Position numbers and translations under genes: made by a program
Source: Paramicrobacterium fandaimingii
GTDB taxonomy: Bacteria; Actinomycetota; Actinomycetes; Actinomycetales; Microbacteriaceae
Assembly: GCF_011751745.2 (NCBI RefSeq)
Contig: NZ_CP061170.1
Location: 1,798,001 to 1,862,000 of the forward strand
Direction: 5' to 3'
Length of the DNA: 64,000 bases
Shown here: positions 8,808-17,045 of the stretch, piece after piece
Position numbering within the stretch: position 1 is the stretch's first letter
Layout: the number at the start of each line of letters is the position of its first letter
Notes under the pieces: generated by a model
Seen by the model: only the letters and a program-made list of their open reading frames with translations
Told to the model about the DNA's origin: nothing
The model's database searches: none

Positions 8808-9587
8808 ATGAGCTCGCACGACAGTGACGTTGCAATTGGCATCGACATCGGTGGCACCGGAATCAAAGGAGCATCCGTTAATGTGCGCACGGGTACCTTG
8901 ATCAGCGATCGCATTAAGGTTCCGACACCTCCGGGCGCACGCCCCGATGATGTGATCGACGCAGTGTGCACTCTCGTCGATCAGCTCTCGCATAACGACA
9001 TCGAGCACGCGCCGCTTGGCGTCGCCTTTCCCGCCGTCGTCAAACACGGAATGACGATGTCTGCCGCCAATGTTTCTGATGACTGGATCGGCCTCGAGGC
9101 AGAGAAGCTCTTCGAAAAGGCGCTTTCCCGCGACATCAGCTTTCTCAACGATGCGGATGCCGCAGGCCTCGCCGAGCTTCGCTATGGAGCCGCTCGAGAC
9201 GTGGACGGTGTGACGTTGATGACGACGCTCGGAACCGGAATCGGAACGGCGATTCTTTCTGACGGCGTTCTCGTTCCCAACGTCGAATTGGGACACATCG
9301 AAATTGGCGGGCACGATGCCGAGACCATCACCTCGAATGCTGTTCGCGATCGAGAAGACCTGTCGTGGAAGTCGTGGGCGAAACGGCTCCAACGGTATTA
9401 CAGTGCATGCGAGATCTATCTGTCGCCTGATCTCATTGTCGTCGGCGGCGGGGTATCGAAACACCACGAGAGCTTTCTTCCGCTCCTCGACCTCACCGCA
9501 CCGATCGTTCCCGCACAGCTGCGGAACAACGCCGGCATTCTCGGCGCTGCGGCGCGAGCATCCGAAATGCACCCGACGTTAGTGTGA
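8808..9587 (+). CDS. ppgK: Polyphosphate glucokinase (ROK family)
   Basis: 259 residues. It phosphorylates glucose to glucose 6-phosphate with polyphosphate (and usually ATP) as donor, in the cytosol. It begins with the phosphate-binding loop GIDIGGTGIKGASVN, followed by the catalytic-Asp region FLNDADAAGLAELRYG, then TTLGTGIGTAILSDG and ELGHIEIGG. The C-terminal helices with LIVVGGGVSKHHE and LRNNAGILGAA are characteristic of PPGK rather than generic ROK repressors, and there is no N-terminal HTH. ATG 8808 has GAGGAG about 15 bases upstream, which is weak spacing. Its stop lies almost on the 3' end of rnpB, encoded on the other strand. Confidence 0.93.
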   Translation: MSSHDSDVAIGIDIGGTGIKGASVNVRTGTLISDRIKVPTPPGARPDDVIDAVCTLVDQLSHNDIEHAPLGVAFPAVVKHGMTMSAANVSDDWIGLEAEKLFEKALSRDISFLNDADAAGLAELRYGAARDVDGVTLMTTLGTGIGTAILSDGVLVPNVELGHIEIGGHDAETITSNAVRDREDLSWKSWAKRLQRYYSACEIYLSPDLIVVGGGVSKHHESFLPLLDLTAPIVPAQLRNNAGILGAAARASEMHPTLV

Positions 9588-9588
9588 A

Positions 9589-9955
9589 CGGGCCGACTGG
9601 TACGCCGGGTTCTGTCTAGGCGCACGCGCCCTGGACGGCCATCTCTCTCGGGGACGTGTTGCCACGGCCCTCTAGCGGTCTACCCGGGAACGAGACGAGC
9701 AGCCTCATGGTTCCCTGTCTGACCTTGCTCCGGGCGAGGTTTACCGAGCCATCCGAGTCACCCCGGATGCTGGTGGTCTCTTACACCACCCTTTCACCCT
9801 TACCGCCGGCCGGAGCCGGAGGCGGTCTGCTCTCTGTTGCACTGTCTCGCGAGTTGCCTCGGGTGGGTGTTACCCACCACCCTGCTCTGTGGAGCCCGGA
9901 CGTTCCTCGGCACCGTTACCGGTGACGCGACCGTCTTGTCGACCCGTTCACCGTT
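9589..9955 (-). ncRNA. rnpB: RNase P RNA (bacterial type A)
   Basis: Read on the minus strand, this contains the invariant 5' core GAGGAACGTCCGGGCTCCA (near 9890-9915), followed by CAGGGTGGTGGGTAACACCC. It then has the P10-P12 region, AACCTCGCCCGGAGCAAGGTC-like universally conserved bases, a region around the L15 loop, and the 3' conserved ACAGAACCCGGCGTACCAG near 9595-9615, ending opposite CGGGCCGACTGG. The 5' end pairs as GGGTCGAC...CAGTCGGCCC (P1). It is the catalytic subunit that trims tRNA 5' leaders. A TACGAT -10 like hexamer lies at 9963-9958 just before it. Exact ends are approximate to a few bases. Confidence 0.95.
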
Positions 9956-9969
9956 CTATCGTAGCCTGC

Positions 9970-10707
9970 TCACCAGAGTCCAGATTCCTCGGTGCGCACG
10001 ACGATGCAATTGCATTCGGGACAGCGAACGACATCGTCGAGAGCGGCTGCGCGAATGGTAGCAAGGTCTTGGCCTGTCAGGCTCATCGTGCAGCCGCCGC
10101 ACGTGCCCGCTCTGAAGAGGGCGGCGCCGATTCCGGTCTTCGCTCGCTGCTTCTCGTAGGCCTCCAGCAACTCGGCATCGAGCTTTTCCGTGAGCACATG
10201 GCGCGTTCCGGCGAGCGTTCCGCGCTGCTCGGCGATGTCGTCGAGCGCCGTCTGCCTCTGTGCACGGATGTCGGCGATGCGTGCATCAATCTCGACACCC
10301 TCCGCGCGCGTTGCGTCGGCTACCCCGCGCGCGTCTTCGACCGTTTGCATCACATCAAGCTGCTGCTCTTCGAGAACCGCGGTGCGTCCACGAAGCGACT
10401 CAAGCTCTGATTCGAGCGCGGTGACGTCTTTCACCGACGAGGTCTGCTGCAGTCGCTTATCGTCTCGCTGCATCCGAGCCGACACCGTTGCGGCGTCTGA
10501 TTCAAGACGGCCGAGATCGGCCTCGGCATCTTCGACAGCGCCAACCTCTGTCGCGAGACGACTGACAATGCCATCCCGCTCAGCCGCGGCCTCCTGGAGC
10601 AGGGCGCTCTCAGGCAGGTTCTTCTCGCGGTGCATGAGTCGATCGAGGCTCGAATCGGTCTGCTGAAGCTCAAGAAGCTTCTTCTGCTCGGCATTCGGTG
10701 CTTTCAC
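9970..10707 (-). CDS. Coiled-coil C4-type zinc-ribbon protein (CT398/COG1579-like)
   Basis: 245 residues from GTG 10707, chosen because AAAGAGA lies upstream and it leaves 14 bases after the Nif3 gene; ATG 10749 would overlap Nif3 by 28 bases. Long alpha-helical, Glu/Arg/Ala-rich coiled coil occupies about residues 5-180 (heptad-like LDRLMHREKNLPESALLQ and on). The C-terminal zinc ribbon has Cys pairs CGGC and CPEC, followed by CIVVRTEESGLW, the usual end of COG1579 proteins. Family members are proposed to bind nucleic acid, but the function is unproven. It is nearly always paired with the Nif3 gene, as here. Confidence 0.9.
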   Translation of the reverse strand: MKAPNAEQKKLLELQQTDSSLDRLMHREKNLPESALLQEAAAERDGIVSRLATEVGAVEDAEADLGRLESDAATVSARMQRDDKRLQQTSSVKDVTALESELESLRGRTAVLEEQQLDVMQTVEDARGVADATRAEGVEIDARIADIRAQRQTALDDIAEQRGTLAGTRHVLTEKLDAELLEAYEKQRAKTGIGAALFRAGTCGGCTMSLTGQDLATIRAAALDDVVRCPECNCIVVRTEESGLW

Positions 10708-10721
10708 GTGTGTCTCTTTCG

Positions 10722-11543
10722 TCAGGCGTTGTGGACCGAGAAGTCCCACGGGTCGGTGCGCGATTCGCTCACTCGAACATCGAGTGACGGAAAGCGTGCT
10801 GTGAGCTGTGCTGCGACGTTGTCGAGCCAGAGGGATTCTGCCGCCCAGTGCGACACATCGATGAGCGCCGGTCCGTCTGTGAGCAGCGCCTGCTCGCGCG
10901 CTTCAGACGCAGGGTGATGTCTGAGATCGCTCGTCACGTACACATCAGCCGATGTCACTGCCGGGTGGCTCAGCAGGGAGTCCCCCGCACCACCGCAGAT
11001 CGCGACTCGGTGCACGGATGCCGCTGGGGCTCCCGCAACGCGCACACCACTGACCGTCTTCGGCAAGACATCGGCGACACGCGCAGCAAATTCTTCAAGC
11101 GTGAGCGGGTGCGTCAGATCTCCGACGCGCCCCAGCCCGCCGATGCCGTTGCGTGCGGACGTGATCGGTTCGCTGTCGATGATCCCCAGAGCATTTGCCA
11201 GGGCGGAGGACGTGCCACCATCGACGACGTCAGCGTTGGTGTGAGCAGCGAGCAGTGCACAATTGCCGCGGATCAGGCGAGAGAGAACGTGCCCCTTGTA
11301 CTGATCCGCAGCGATGCTTGTGACGCCCCGCATCAGAAGCGGGTGGTGCACGAGCAGCAGCTGAGCGTTCGCGGCGATCGCCTCATCAACTGTTGCGCCG
11401 ACGGCATCAACAGCGAGAACGACCCGCTCGACGCTGTCATGCGGGTCACCGCTCACCAAACCGGTTGCGTCCCATTCCTCCGCGCCGGAATGCGGCCACA
11501 GGTCTTCGGCGGCGGCGAGAATCTCTGATAATAAAGCAGCCAC
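10722..11543 (-). CDS. Nif3-like dinuclear metal centre protein
   Basis: 273 residues. NIF3/YbgI family proteins form toroidal hexamers with two metals per subunit; some act as GTP cyclohydrolase I-like or other hydrolases, and the substrate is unknown. Metal-ligand motifs are LLLVHHPLLMRG (about residue 65), AAHTNADVVDGG (about residue 103) and, in the C-terminal half, TSDLRHHPASEAREQ followed by ALIDVSHWAAESLWLD (His, Glu). WDATGLVSGDP near the N-terminus is family-typical. The length shows no PII-like insertion domain. It is transcribed into the zinc-ribbon gene. Confidence 0.92.
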   Translation of the reverse strand: MAALLSEILAAAEDLWPHSGAEEWDATGLVSGDPHDSVERVVLAVDAVGATVDEAIAANAQLLLVHHPLLMRGVTSIAADQYKGHVLSRLIRGNCALLAAHTNADVVDGGTSSALANALGIIDSEPITSARNGIGGLGRVGDLTHPLTLEEFAARVADVLPKTVSGVRVAGAPAASVHRVAICGGAGDSLLSHPAVTSADVYVTSDLRHHPASEAREQALLTDGPALIDVSHWAAESLWLDNVAAQLTARFPSLDVRVSESRTDPWDFSVHNA

Positions 11544-11620
11544 GACGCAAGCCTACGCGACCAGAAGGGCCCGTGCGTCGAGGCTGCTTCAACAGCAGCT
11601 CCCTCTGACAAAATGAGCCG

Positions 11621-12184
11621 GTGCGTGGAATTCTTGAACAACTGTGGTGGCGGCTCATCTCAATCGTCGGAGTCGTGGTCACGATGCTCATCTGGTGGCC
11701 CATCAGAGATCTTCTGATCGGCTGGCTTGAACCGTGGGCGGGGTGGGGACTGACACATGGGCTCAACGGTGTGCTGGGCTTCGCCTCGAACGCGAATCCA
11801 CTCGGAGTTCTCGGCGGCCTCGCGATTCTGCTGATTTCCGTCACGCTTGCTTCAATCCCGATACTCGTGTTTATCGTCTTGTGGACCCGCATTCTTTCCC
11901 ACGAGATTGAGCGCGCCCGTCAGGTCGAGCTCTGGATTGCGGTGGGTGCTGGGGTGCTTGTGGTTGGAACGGCAGTGATTGGCTGGATCGACGGAGGCCG
12001 AGGCAACGCGACGCTCGATGCCGCATGGGCGGTGAGCGTCGTCACGCTCGTCTGGGCATTCGGCATGCTTGTCTCCCTGAAGCTCCGAGGCCTCGCAGAG
12101 CGCTCGAACATCCTGATCGTGCTTCTTGCTCTCGTTGCGCTCGGCATTGCTCTCGGCCTCACCCTTGTGCCTGTGATCCTCTGA
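11621..12184 (+). CDS. Polytopic membrane protein of unknown function
   Basis: 187 residues from GTG 11621. There are five hydrophobic segments at about residues 10-30, 65-90, 103-122, 133-153 and 162-186, with the loops WWPIRDLLIGWLEPW and RILSHEIERARQ between them. Trp-rich helices and a very short C-terminus are the main features. I do not recognise a family. It starts 77 bases downstream of the divergent Nif3 gene and stops 100 bases before the AlkD-like gene, and no terminator is evident in that gap, so cotranscription with the latter is possible. The start has no strong ribosome site. Confidence 0.7.
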   Translation: MRGILEQLWWRLISIVGVVVTMLIWWPIRDLLIGWLEPWAGWGLTHGLNGVLGFASNANPLGVLGGLAILLISVTLASIPILVFIVLWTRILSHEIERARQVELWIAVGAGVLVVGTAVIGWIDGGRGNATLDAAWAVSVVTLVWAFGMLVSLKLRGLAERSNILIVLLALVALGIALGLTLVPVIL

Positions 12185-12284
12185 CGTCGTGGCGAGACGA
12201 CCACCTGGCTGCGCTATGGGCGCACTCGACCCCCTTGGGACGAACACCTAGGCTGGGTGCACACTGCACAATGAGGGGGCTGAA

Positions 12285-12953
12285 GTGGCCGAGACGTCGG
12301 TACCCGAGATCATGGCCGAACTCGCTAAGCTCGAGAACCCGAAGATGCGGGCGGTGAACGAACGGCACGGTGACGATCACGGGGTAAATCTCAGCGCGCT
12401 CAGAGCAATTGCCACGCGACTGAAGAAACAGCACGACGTCGCCCGTGCGCTGTGGGCGACGAACGACACGGCCGCCATGCTGTTGAGCACTCTGATTTGT
12501 CGCCCAAAGGAGTTTGACAGAGAAGAACTCGACAGGATGCTGCGCGCTGCACGTGCGCCGAAAGTTCAAGACTGGCTTGTGAACTATGTCGTGAAGAAGT
12601 CGTCGTCTGCAGAGGATCTTCGGGTGCTCTGGGTTGCCGACCCTCATCCGAATGTCGCGAGCGCGGGGTGGGCGTTGACCTCCGACCGAGTTGCGAAGAA
12701 GCCAGAGGGACTCGATCTTGCTTCCCTCCTCGACGTCATCGAGAAGAATATGAAGGATGCCCCCGAACGACTCCAGTGGGCGATGAACACCTGTCTTGCC
12801 CAGATCGGAATCGTGCATCCGGAACATCGCGGCCGCGCGGTGTCGATCGGTGAGCGTCTCGAGGTCTTGAAGAACTACCCGACTCCCCCGAACTGCACGT
12901 CGCCCTATGCACCAACCTGGATCGCCGAGATGGTGAGGCGGCAGAAGTCATGA
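12285..12953 (+). CDS. AlkD-like DNA alkylation repair family protein (HEAT-like repeats)
   Basis: 222 residues from GTG 12285, preceded by GAGGGGG. The all-helical sequence resembles the AlkD/DUF1061-type DNA glycosylase fold: GVNLSALRAIATRLKKQHDVARALWATNDTAA.. LLSTLICRP then DREELDRML, WALTSDRVAKKPEG and the final NCTSPYAPTWI. AlkD enzymes excise bulky or cationic alkylated bases. The motif equivalent to W-D-x-x-D reads DWLVNYVV, so the catalytic Asp of AlkD seems to be Asn; this branch may bind rather than cleave, or use other residues. It stops 36 bases before the convergent TetR gene. Confidence 0.75.
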   Translation: MAETSVPEIMAELAKLENPKMRAVNERHGDDHGVNLSALRAIATRLKKQHDVARALWATNDTAAMLLSTLICRPKEFDREELDRMLRAARAPKVQDWLVNYVVKKSSSAEDLRVLWVADPHPNVASAGWALTSDRVAKKPEGLDLASLLDVIEKNMKDAPERLQWAMNTCLAQIGIVHPEHRGRAVSIGERLEVLKNYPTPPNCTSPYAPTWIAEMVRRQKS

Positions 12954-12989
12954 CGACACGCGTCCCGCGGTCTGACGGGCACCAGCGGA

Positions 12990-13571
12990 TCAGGACTGGG
13001 TCGCCCTGACAAGTGGGAGAAATACCGTGTCAACAATGTCGACGATGGTGTCCTCTGAGATGCGTCCGAGATTCATGATGAGTTCGTGACGAAAGAGGTC
13101 AAAGGGCAGAGACGCGACTCGCGCCGGTGGCGTGGACGAGATCTCGCCGCGGTCCATCGCGCGCTCGATGATACGGGGCATCGCGAGTGCACGGTCTCCG
13201 AGTAGTCGCGTACGCAGCTGTGCGGGCGTTGTGTCCAAGTCGTCAAAATAGGCGCCAAGCATCATGCTGAGTACCGCAGCTGCGCTTTCGCCAAACCGAT
13301 TCGCAGCGACAAGGAGCTCGATGACGTCTCCGCGGAGGGAACCCGTGTCGGCGACGTCCGGCGGCGTTCCGAGGTAGCGGTGAGCGAGTACCGCAAGCAT
13401 GAGCGACTCTTTGTCCGGCCACCGTCGATACAAGGCAGCCTTGCCCGTCTTTGCCCGTTCCGCGACCGTCTCGAACGCAAAGCCCGGGTAGCCTCCCTCA
13501 AGAAGCTGTTCCCACCCGGCGTTGAGTATTGCGTCTTCCAGCGCCGCGCCGCGTCGCCTCGTTGTCGTCAT
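12990..13571 (-). CDS. TetR/AcrR family transcriptional repressor
   Basis: 193 residues from ATG 13571, behind GGGGTGGG; a further in-frame start at 13613 would cover the operator region. The N-terminal HTH is typical: ALEDAILNAGWEQLLEGGYPGFAFETVAERAKTGKAALYRRWPDKESLMLAVL. The C-terminal ligand/dimer domain matches the TetR_C_16-like group (HELIMNLG, IVDIVDTVFLPLV). It is divergent from a DHA2 multidrug transporter with a perfect palindrome in the shared promoter, so it most likely represses the transporter and itself, and is relieved by a transported compound. The ligand is unknown. Confidence 0.9.
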   Translation of the reverse strand: MTTTRRRGAALEDAILNAGWEQLLEGGYPGFAFETVAERAKTGKAALYRRWPDKESLMLAVLAHRYLGTPPDVADTGSLRGDVIELLVAANRFGESAAAVLSMMLGAYFDDLDTTPAQLRTRLLGDRALAMPRIIERAMDRGEISSTPPARVASLPFDLFRHELIMNLGRISEDTIVDIVDTVFLPLVRATQS

Positions 13572-13623
13572 GCCCACCCCATTAGGTCCGCTTGCGTTCC
13601 TTATTCTACCCATCTAGCATAGT

Positions 13624-13637
13624 GAACGCATACGTTC
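13624..13637. promoter_or_regulatory. Palindromic operator between TetR and MFS genes
   Basis: GAACG-CATA-CGTTC is a perfect 5-bp inverted repeat, 15 bases before the transporter start and next to its GGAGGTG ribosome site. A related half-site GCGTTCC lies at 13594-13600, between it and the TetR start. A TAGCAT -10 like element (13615-13620) immediately precedes the palindrome, so binding there would block transporter transcription. Confidence 0.55.
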
Positions 13638-13651
13638 CCTATGGAGGTGCA

Positions 13652-15055
13652 ATGACTGACACCCTGCCGACGACAACGTCGCCGACGCAATCAACCGGAA
13701 AACTGCTCACGGCGCTGATCGTCGGCGGCATCACGGCAATTTTCGATACGACAATCGTGGCGATTGGTCTCCACACGCTCACCGAGCGGTTGGATGCTCC
13801 GATATCGACAATTCAATGGGTCAGCACCGGGTATCTGCTCGCCCTTGCTGTCGCGATCCCCTTTGTGAGCTGGGCGCAGGAAAAGTTTGGCGGAAAGCGG
13901 TTGTGGTTGTTCGCCCTCGGCCTTTTTGTTCTCGGCTCGATACTGTGCGCGTGCGCATGGAACGCAGAATCCCTCATCGCCTTCCGTATCGTGCAGGGTC
14001 TTGGCGGCGGAATCATGTTTCCGCTGATGCAGACGCTGGCCATGCAGAATGTCGCACCGACGGCGATGGCGCGCACGATGGCTGTCGTGGGTCTGCCGAT
14101 CGCCCTCGGACCTATTCTCGGTCCGGTTCTTGGCGGAATCGTGCTGCACTGGCTCGACTGGCAATGGCTCTTCCTCATCAACGTTCCACTGGGAGTAGCC
14201 GGCCTCATCCTCGCCGCTATCGTCATCAACGCCGATCACCCACACCGAGGAACGACGTCTCAACGCCTCGATCTCGCTGGTGCCGCACTTCTCGTTCCTG
14301 CGCTTGCCGGATTGCTCTATGGGCTGTCGAACGTACATGCCGAGGGCGGACTCAGCAGGATAGACGTGTTTCTTCCCTGTGTCGCCGGCGTCGTGCTGCT
14401 TGTCGCATTCGTCGGCTGGGCGATTCGGCGCGCTGGAACTGCGCTTATCGACGTGCGTTTGCTTGCGCAGCGCTCGGTCCGCGCCTCGTCGATCACACTG
14501 TCCTTTCTTGGCGCAACGCTGTTCGCAAGCACATTCCTGCTCCCCCTGTATTTTCAGTCTCTGCGCGGTGCCGACGTCCTTACTGCCGCGGTGCTGCTCA
14601 TTCCGCAGGGCGTGGGAACGCTCCTTGCCCGGCTCATCGCGGGAAAGCTCGTCGATGCGCTCGGCGCTCGGCTTGTTGCCGTCGTCGGTTTCCTGATCAT
14701 CGCCGCCGCCACGATCCCGTTCGCCCTCGCGGATGCGAACGCCAGCGTATGGCTGCTCGGCATCACCCTCTTCATACGAGGTTTCGGGCTTGGCGTGGTG
14801 TTGATTCCGGTGATGACCGTTGCCTACATTGATATCCGAAAGGATCAGATGCCCCATGCATCCGCCATCACTCGCATCGTTCAGCAGCTCGGGGGCGCAT
14901 TCGGAACGGCCCTCGTCGCGGTGGTCCTCTCCGCTATAACTGCCCAAGCCGATGCGCAGTCGGGCTTTCAGACGACGTTCTGGTGGACCATCGCCATCAC
15001 GATCGCGGCCGCTATCGCTTCGCTTCTTCTCCCGTCGCGAGAGAAAAACCAGTGA
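13652..15055 (+). CDS. DHA2-family (EmrB/QacA-type) MFS drug efflux transporter
   Basis: 467 residues from ATG 13652 with GGAGGTG 5 bases before. There are about 14 transmembrane helices. Signatures include AIFDTTIVAIGLHTL (motif D1 of DHA2, with Asp in TM1), QWVSTGYLLALAVAIPFVSWAQEKFGGKRLWL (motif A), FRIVQGLGGGIMFPL (motif B) and GLPIALGPILGPVLGGIVL (motif C). It exports drugs or lipophilic compounds by proton antiport. The N-terminal Thr/Ser tract before TM1 is cytosolic. It is divergently transcribed from a TetR gene that probably represses it. A tRNA-Val on the other strand follows. Confidence 0.92.
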   Translation: MTDTLPTTTSPTQSTGKLLTALIVGGITAIFDTTIVAIGLHTLTERLDAPISTIQWVSTGYLLALAVAIPFVSWAQEKFGGKRLWLFALGLFVLGSILCACAWNAESLIAFRIVQGLGGGIMFPLMQTLAMQNVAPTAMARTMAVVGLPIALGPILGPVLGGIVLHWLDWQWLFLINVPLGVAGLILAAIVINADHPHRGTTSQRLDLAGAALLVPALAGLLYGLSNVHAEGGLSRIDVFLPCVAGVVLLVAFVGWAIRRAGTALIDVRLLAQRSVRASSITLSFLGATLFASTFLLPLYFQSLRGADVLTAAVLLIPQGVGTLLARLIAGKLVDALGARLVAVVGFLIIAAATIPFALADANASVWLLGITLFIRGFGLGVVLIPVMTVAYIDIRKDQMPHASAITRIVQQLGGAFGTALVAVVLSAITAQADAQSGFQTTFWWTIAITIAAAIASLLLPSREKNQ

Positions 15056-15059
15056 AATG

Positions 15060-15132
15060 TGGGCCCTACCGGGATCGAACCGATGACATCCACGGTGTAA
15101 ACGTGGCGCTCTACCAGCTGAGCTAAAGGCCC
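15060..15132 (-). tRNA. tRNA-Val (anticodon TAC)
   Basis: Minus-strand cloverleaf of 73 bases. The acceptor arm is GGGCCTT with AGGGCCC (one G-U), the D-arm is GCTCAGCTGGTAGAGC, and the anticodon stem CCACG/CGTGG carries loop TTTACAC giving TAC. The T-arm is CGGTTCGATCCCG and the discriminator is A. CCA is not encoded. It reads GUA valine codons. Confidence 0.95.
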
Positions 15133-15165
15133 TCATCGCCGAGGCGACGTGTCAATGATAGCGGT

Positions 15166-15630
15166 TCATTCGACATCCTCGAACATCGACAGGGCCTGGG
15201 CGTACATCGCCGTTGTGCGCGCTCGATCGGCAGGGGTCGAGAAAACCGAGACGACCGTCCCCCGCTCATCAATCGCGATGCTCGTCCGAGTAGCGCGCCC
15301 TGTCTCCGCATCGAATGCGTGGAAACGATCCGCGACAGCACCGTGGGGCCAGAAATCAGAGAGCAGACGAAACGGCGCGCCGATGGCATCCGTCCATGTC
15401 CTCAGCGCAAACATCGAATCCACCGAAATGCCGATCACCTCGGTGCGCGCCGATGCGAAGAGCGGCTGGTCATCAACGAGCTGTTCAAGCTCGCTCGCGC
15501 AGATGCCGGAGAACGCAAGCGGGAGAAACACAAACATCAGTCGTCGGCCCCGCAAGCTCTCCAGCGTCACTGATCTTCCGTGCTGATCGACGAGGTCGAA
15601 GACTGGCGCAGCATCGCCGACAGAAAGCAT
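15166..15630 (-). CDS. 1-Cys peroxiredoxin (AhpE-like)
   Basis: 154 residues, close to the 153 of mycobacterial AhpE. It reduces hydroperoxides through the single cysteine in LPLAFSGICASELEQL (about residue 44), the peroxidatic motif P-x-x-F-S-x-x-C. There is no second cysteine in the protein, so it should rely on an external thiol. Thioredoxin-fold markers are FDLVDQHGRSVTLESLRG, VIGISVDSMFALRTW and FRLLSDFWPHG. Family alternatives are BCP/PrxQ, but those normally have a resolving Cys nearby. It is divergent from the fab regulator with 131 bases between starts. Confidence 0.88.
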   Translation of the reverse strand: MLSVGDAAPVFDLVDQHGRSVTLESLRGRRLMFVFLPLAFSGICASELEQLVDDQPLFASARTEVIGISVDSMFALRTWTDAIGAPFRLLSDFWPHGAVADRFHAFDAETGRATRTSIAIDERGTVVSVFSTPADRARTTAMYAQALSMFEDVE

Positions 15631-15761
15631 CCTTCTCAGCCTTTCACTTGGCGTACTCGCCCAAGGCTATCGGGTGGCATAGTTAGGCTGAGTGGTCGAT
15701 GGCCGCTATTGCCCATTACCCCTGACACAATCGTTGGTGACTGCGAGGAGACAACTCAGAC

Positions 15762-16967
15762 GTGCCACGGACTAAAGAAGAAACACTTGCCTGGCTGCGC
15801 CGCATCTCTGGTGAGCTTGCCACCGTCACGATCAAACGGCTGGAGAATACGCTGCCGTGGTACGCGGACATGCCTCCCGGACGGCGCAGCTCCGTTGGTT
15901 TGGTTGCTCAGGCGGGCATCTCATCGTTCATCGCCTGGTTCGATGATCCACGCTCGACGCCATGGATCGCCGCAGACGTCTTCGGAGCGGCGCCGCGTGA
16001 GCTGCTTCGCTCGGTGAGCCTGCAGCAGACGCTTCAGCTCATTCGCGTGACAGTGGAAGTGGTCGAAGAACGGGTTGCTGGCCGGGACGAACAGCTGAGA
16101 GAGGCAATTCTGCTGTATTCCCGTGAGATCGCCTTTGCAGCGGCCGACGTCTATGCCCGCGCCGCAGAGGCTCGCGGTCTCTGGGACGCTCGGCTCGAAG
16201 CTCTCGTCGTCGACTCGATTCTGACGGGTGAAACAGACGACGAGCTCCCGAGTCGGATTGCCGCACTGGGCTGGCACGGGCACGGAGAAGTCTGCGTTCT
16301 CGTTGGCACCACTCCCCCACAACTCGATGTCGATCACCTGCGCCGTGCTGCTCGGCACATGCAGGCGGATGTCTTGATCGGCGTGCAGGGCAAGCGGCTC
16401 GTTCTTGTCATCGGACGTTCCGATTCACGCACTGCCGACGGCGAGGAAACCGTCGGAACAGCCCCCGGTCTGTCGTTCCAAGAAATCGCGTCGCAGCTGG
16501 AGTCAGGCTTCGGCGAGGGGCATCTGGTGCTCGGACACCCTGTTCCTACCTTGATTGAGGCATCGCAAAGCGCCCGCGCCGCGCTCGCGGGATTCGCGGT
16601 CGCGCGGGCCTGGCGACACGCACCGCGTCCGGTTCTCGCAGACGATCTGCTCCCCGAGCGCGCTCTCGCCGGCGACCCGCTTGCGAAACGCACGCTCATC
16701 GAACGCGTCTACCGACCGCTCAAGGATCACTCGACTGAGCTCGCGACGACCCTCTGGTGCTATCTCGACAACGGCCGATCTCTCGAGGCCACGGCGCGCG
16801 AGCTCTTTGTGCACCCGAACACCGTTCGGTACCGCCTGAAGCGTGTCTCGGAAGTCATCGGGTGGGATGCCACGGGTGCGCGCGAAGCACTCATTCTGCA
16901 GTCGGCATTGATTCTCGGTTCCATTGCGGAACACGAGCCCGCTCGCCGGAAGAAGCCCAAGGCATGA
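15762..16967 (+). CDS. PucR/CdaR-type HTH regulator, likely activator of the fab operon (FasR-like)
   Basis: 401 residues from GTG 15762. The C-terminus contains the PucR HTH_30 motif: LATTLWCYLDNGRSLEATARELFVHPNTVRYRLKRVSEVIGWD (about residues 330-372). The N-terminal 170 residues are helical, and the middle holds a degenerate GGDEF-like CdaR region. In Streptomyces a gene of the same architecture directly ahead of fabD-fabH-acpP-fabF (FasR) activates fatty-acid synthesis. Position and domain layout here are the same, and that is the basis for the functional suggestion. It ends about 78 bases before the chosen fabD start. Confidence 0.85.
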   Translation: MPRTKEETLAWLRRISGELATVTIKRLENTLPWYADMPPGRRSSVGLVAQAGISSFIAWFDDPRSTPWIAADVFGAAPRELLRSVSLQQTLQLIRVTVEVVEERVAGRDEQLREAILLYSREIAFAAADVYARAAEARGLWDARLEALVVDSILTGETDDELPSRIAALGWHGHGEVCVLVGTTPPQLDVDHLRRAARHMQADVLIGVQGKRLVLVIGRSDSRTADGEETVGTAPGLSFQEIASQLESGFGEGHLVLGHPVPTLIEASQSARAALAGFAVARAWRHAPRPVLADDLLPERALAGDPLAKRTLIERVYRPLKDHSTELATTLWCYLDNGRSLEATARELFVHPNTVRYRLKRVSEVIGWDATGAREALILQSALILGSIAEHEPARRKKPKA

Positions 16968-17045
16968 GACATTCCACAAAGGAAGCTTTTGTTCTTCGTG
17001 GGTGTTCAACACACACGAGACGCAGCGGACCGGCAGACTAGAACG

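Noticed and set aside
13691..15136. 481-aa minus-strand frame over the DHA2 transporter
   Set aside because: Charged, low-complexity antisense translation of a high-G/C membrane protein gene; no recognisable domain.
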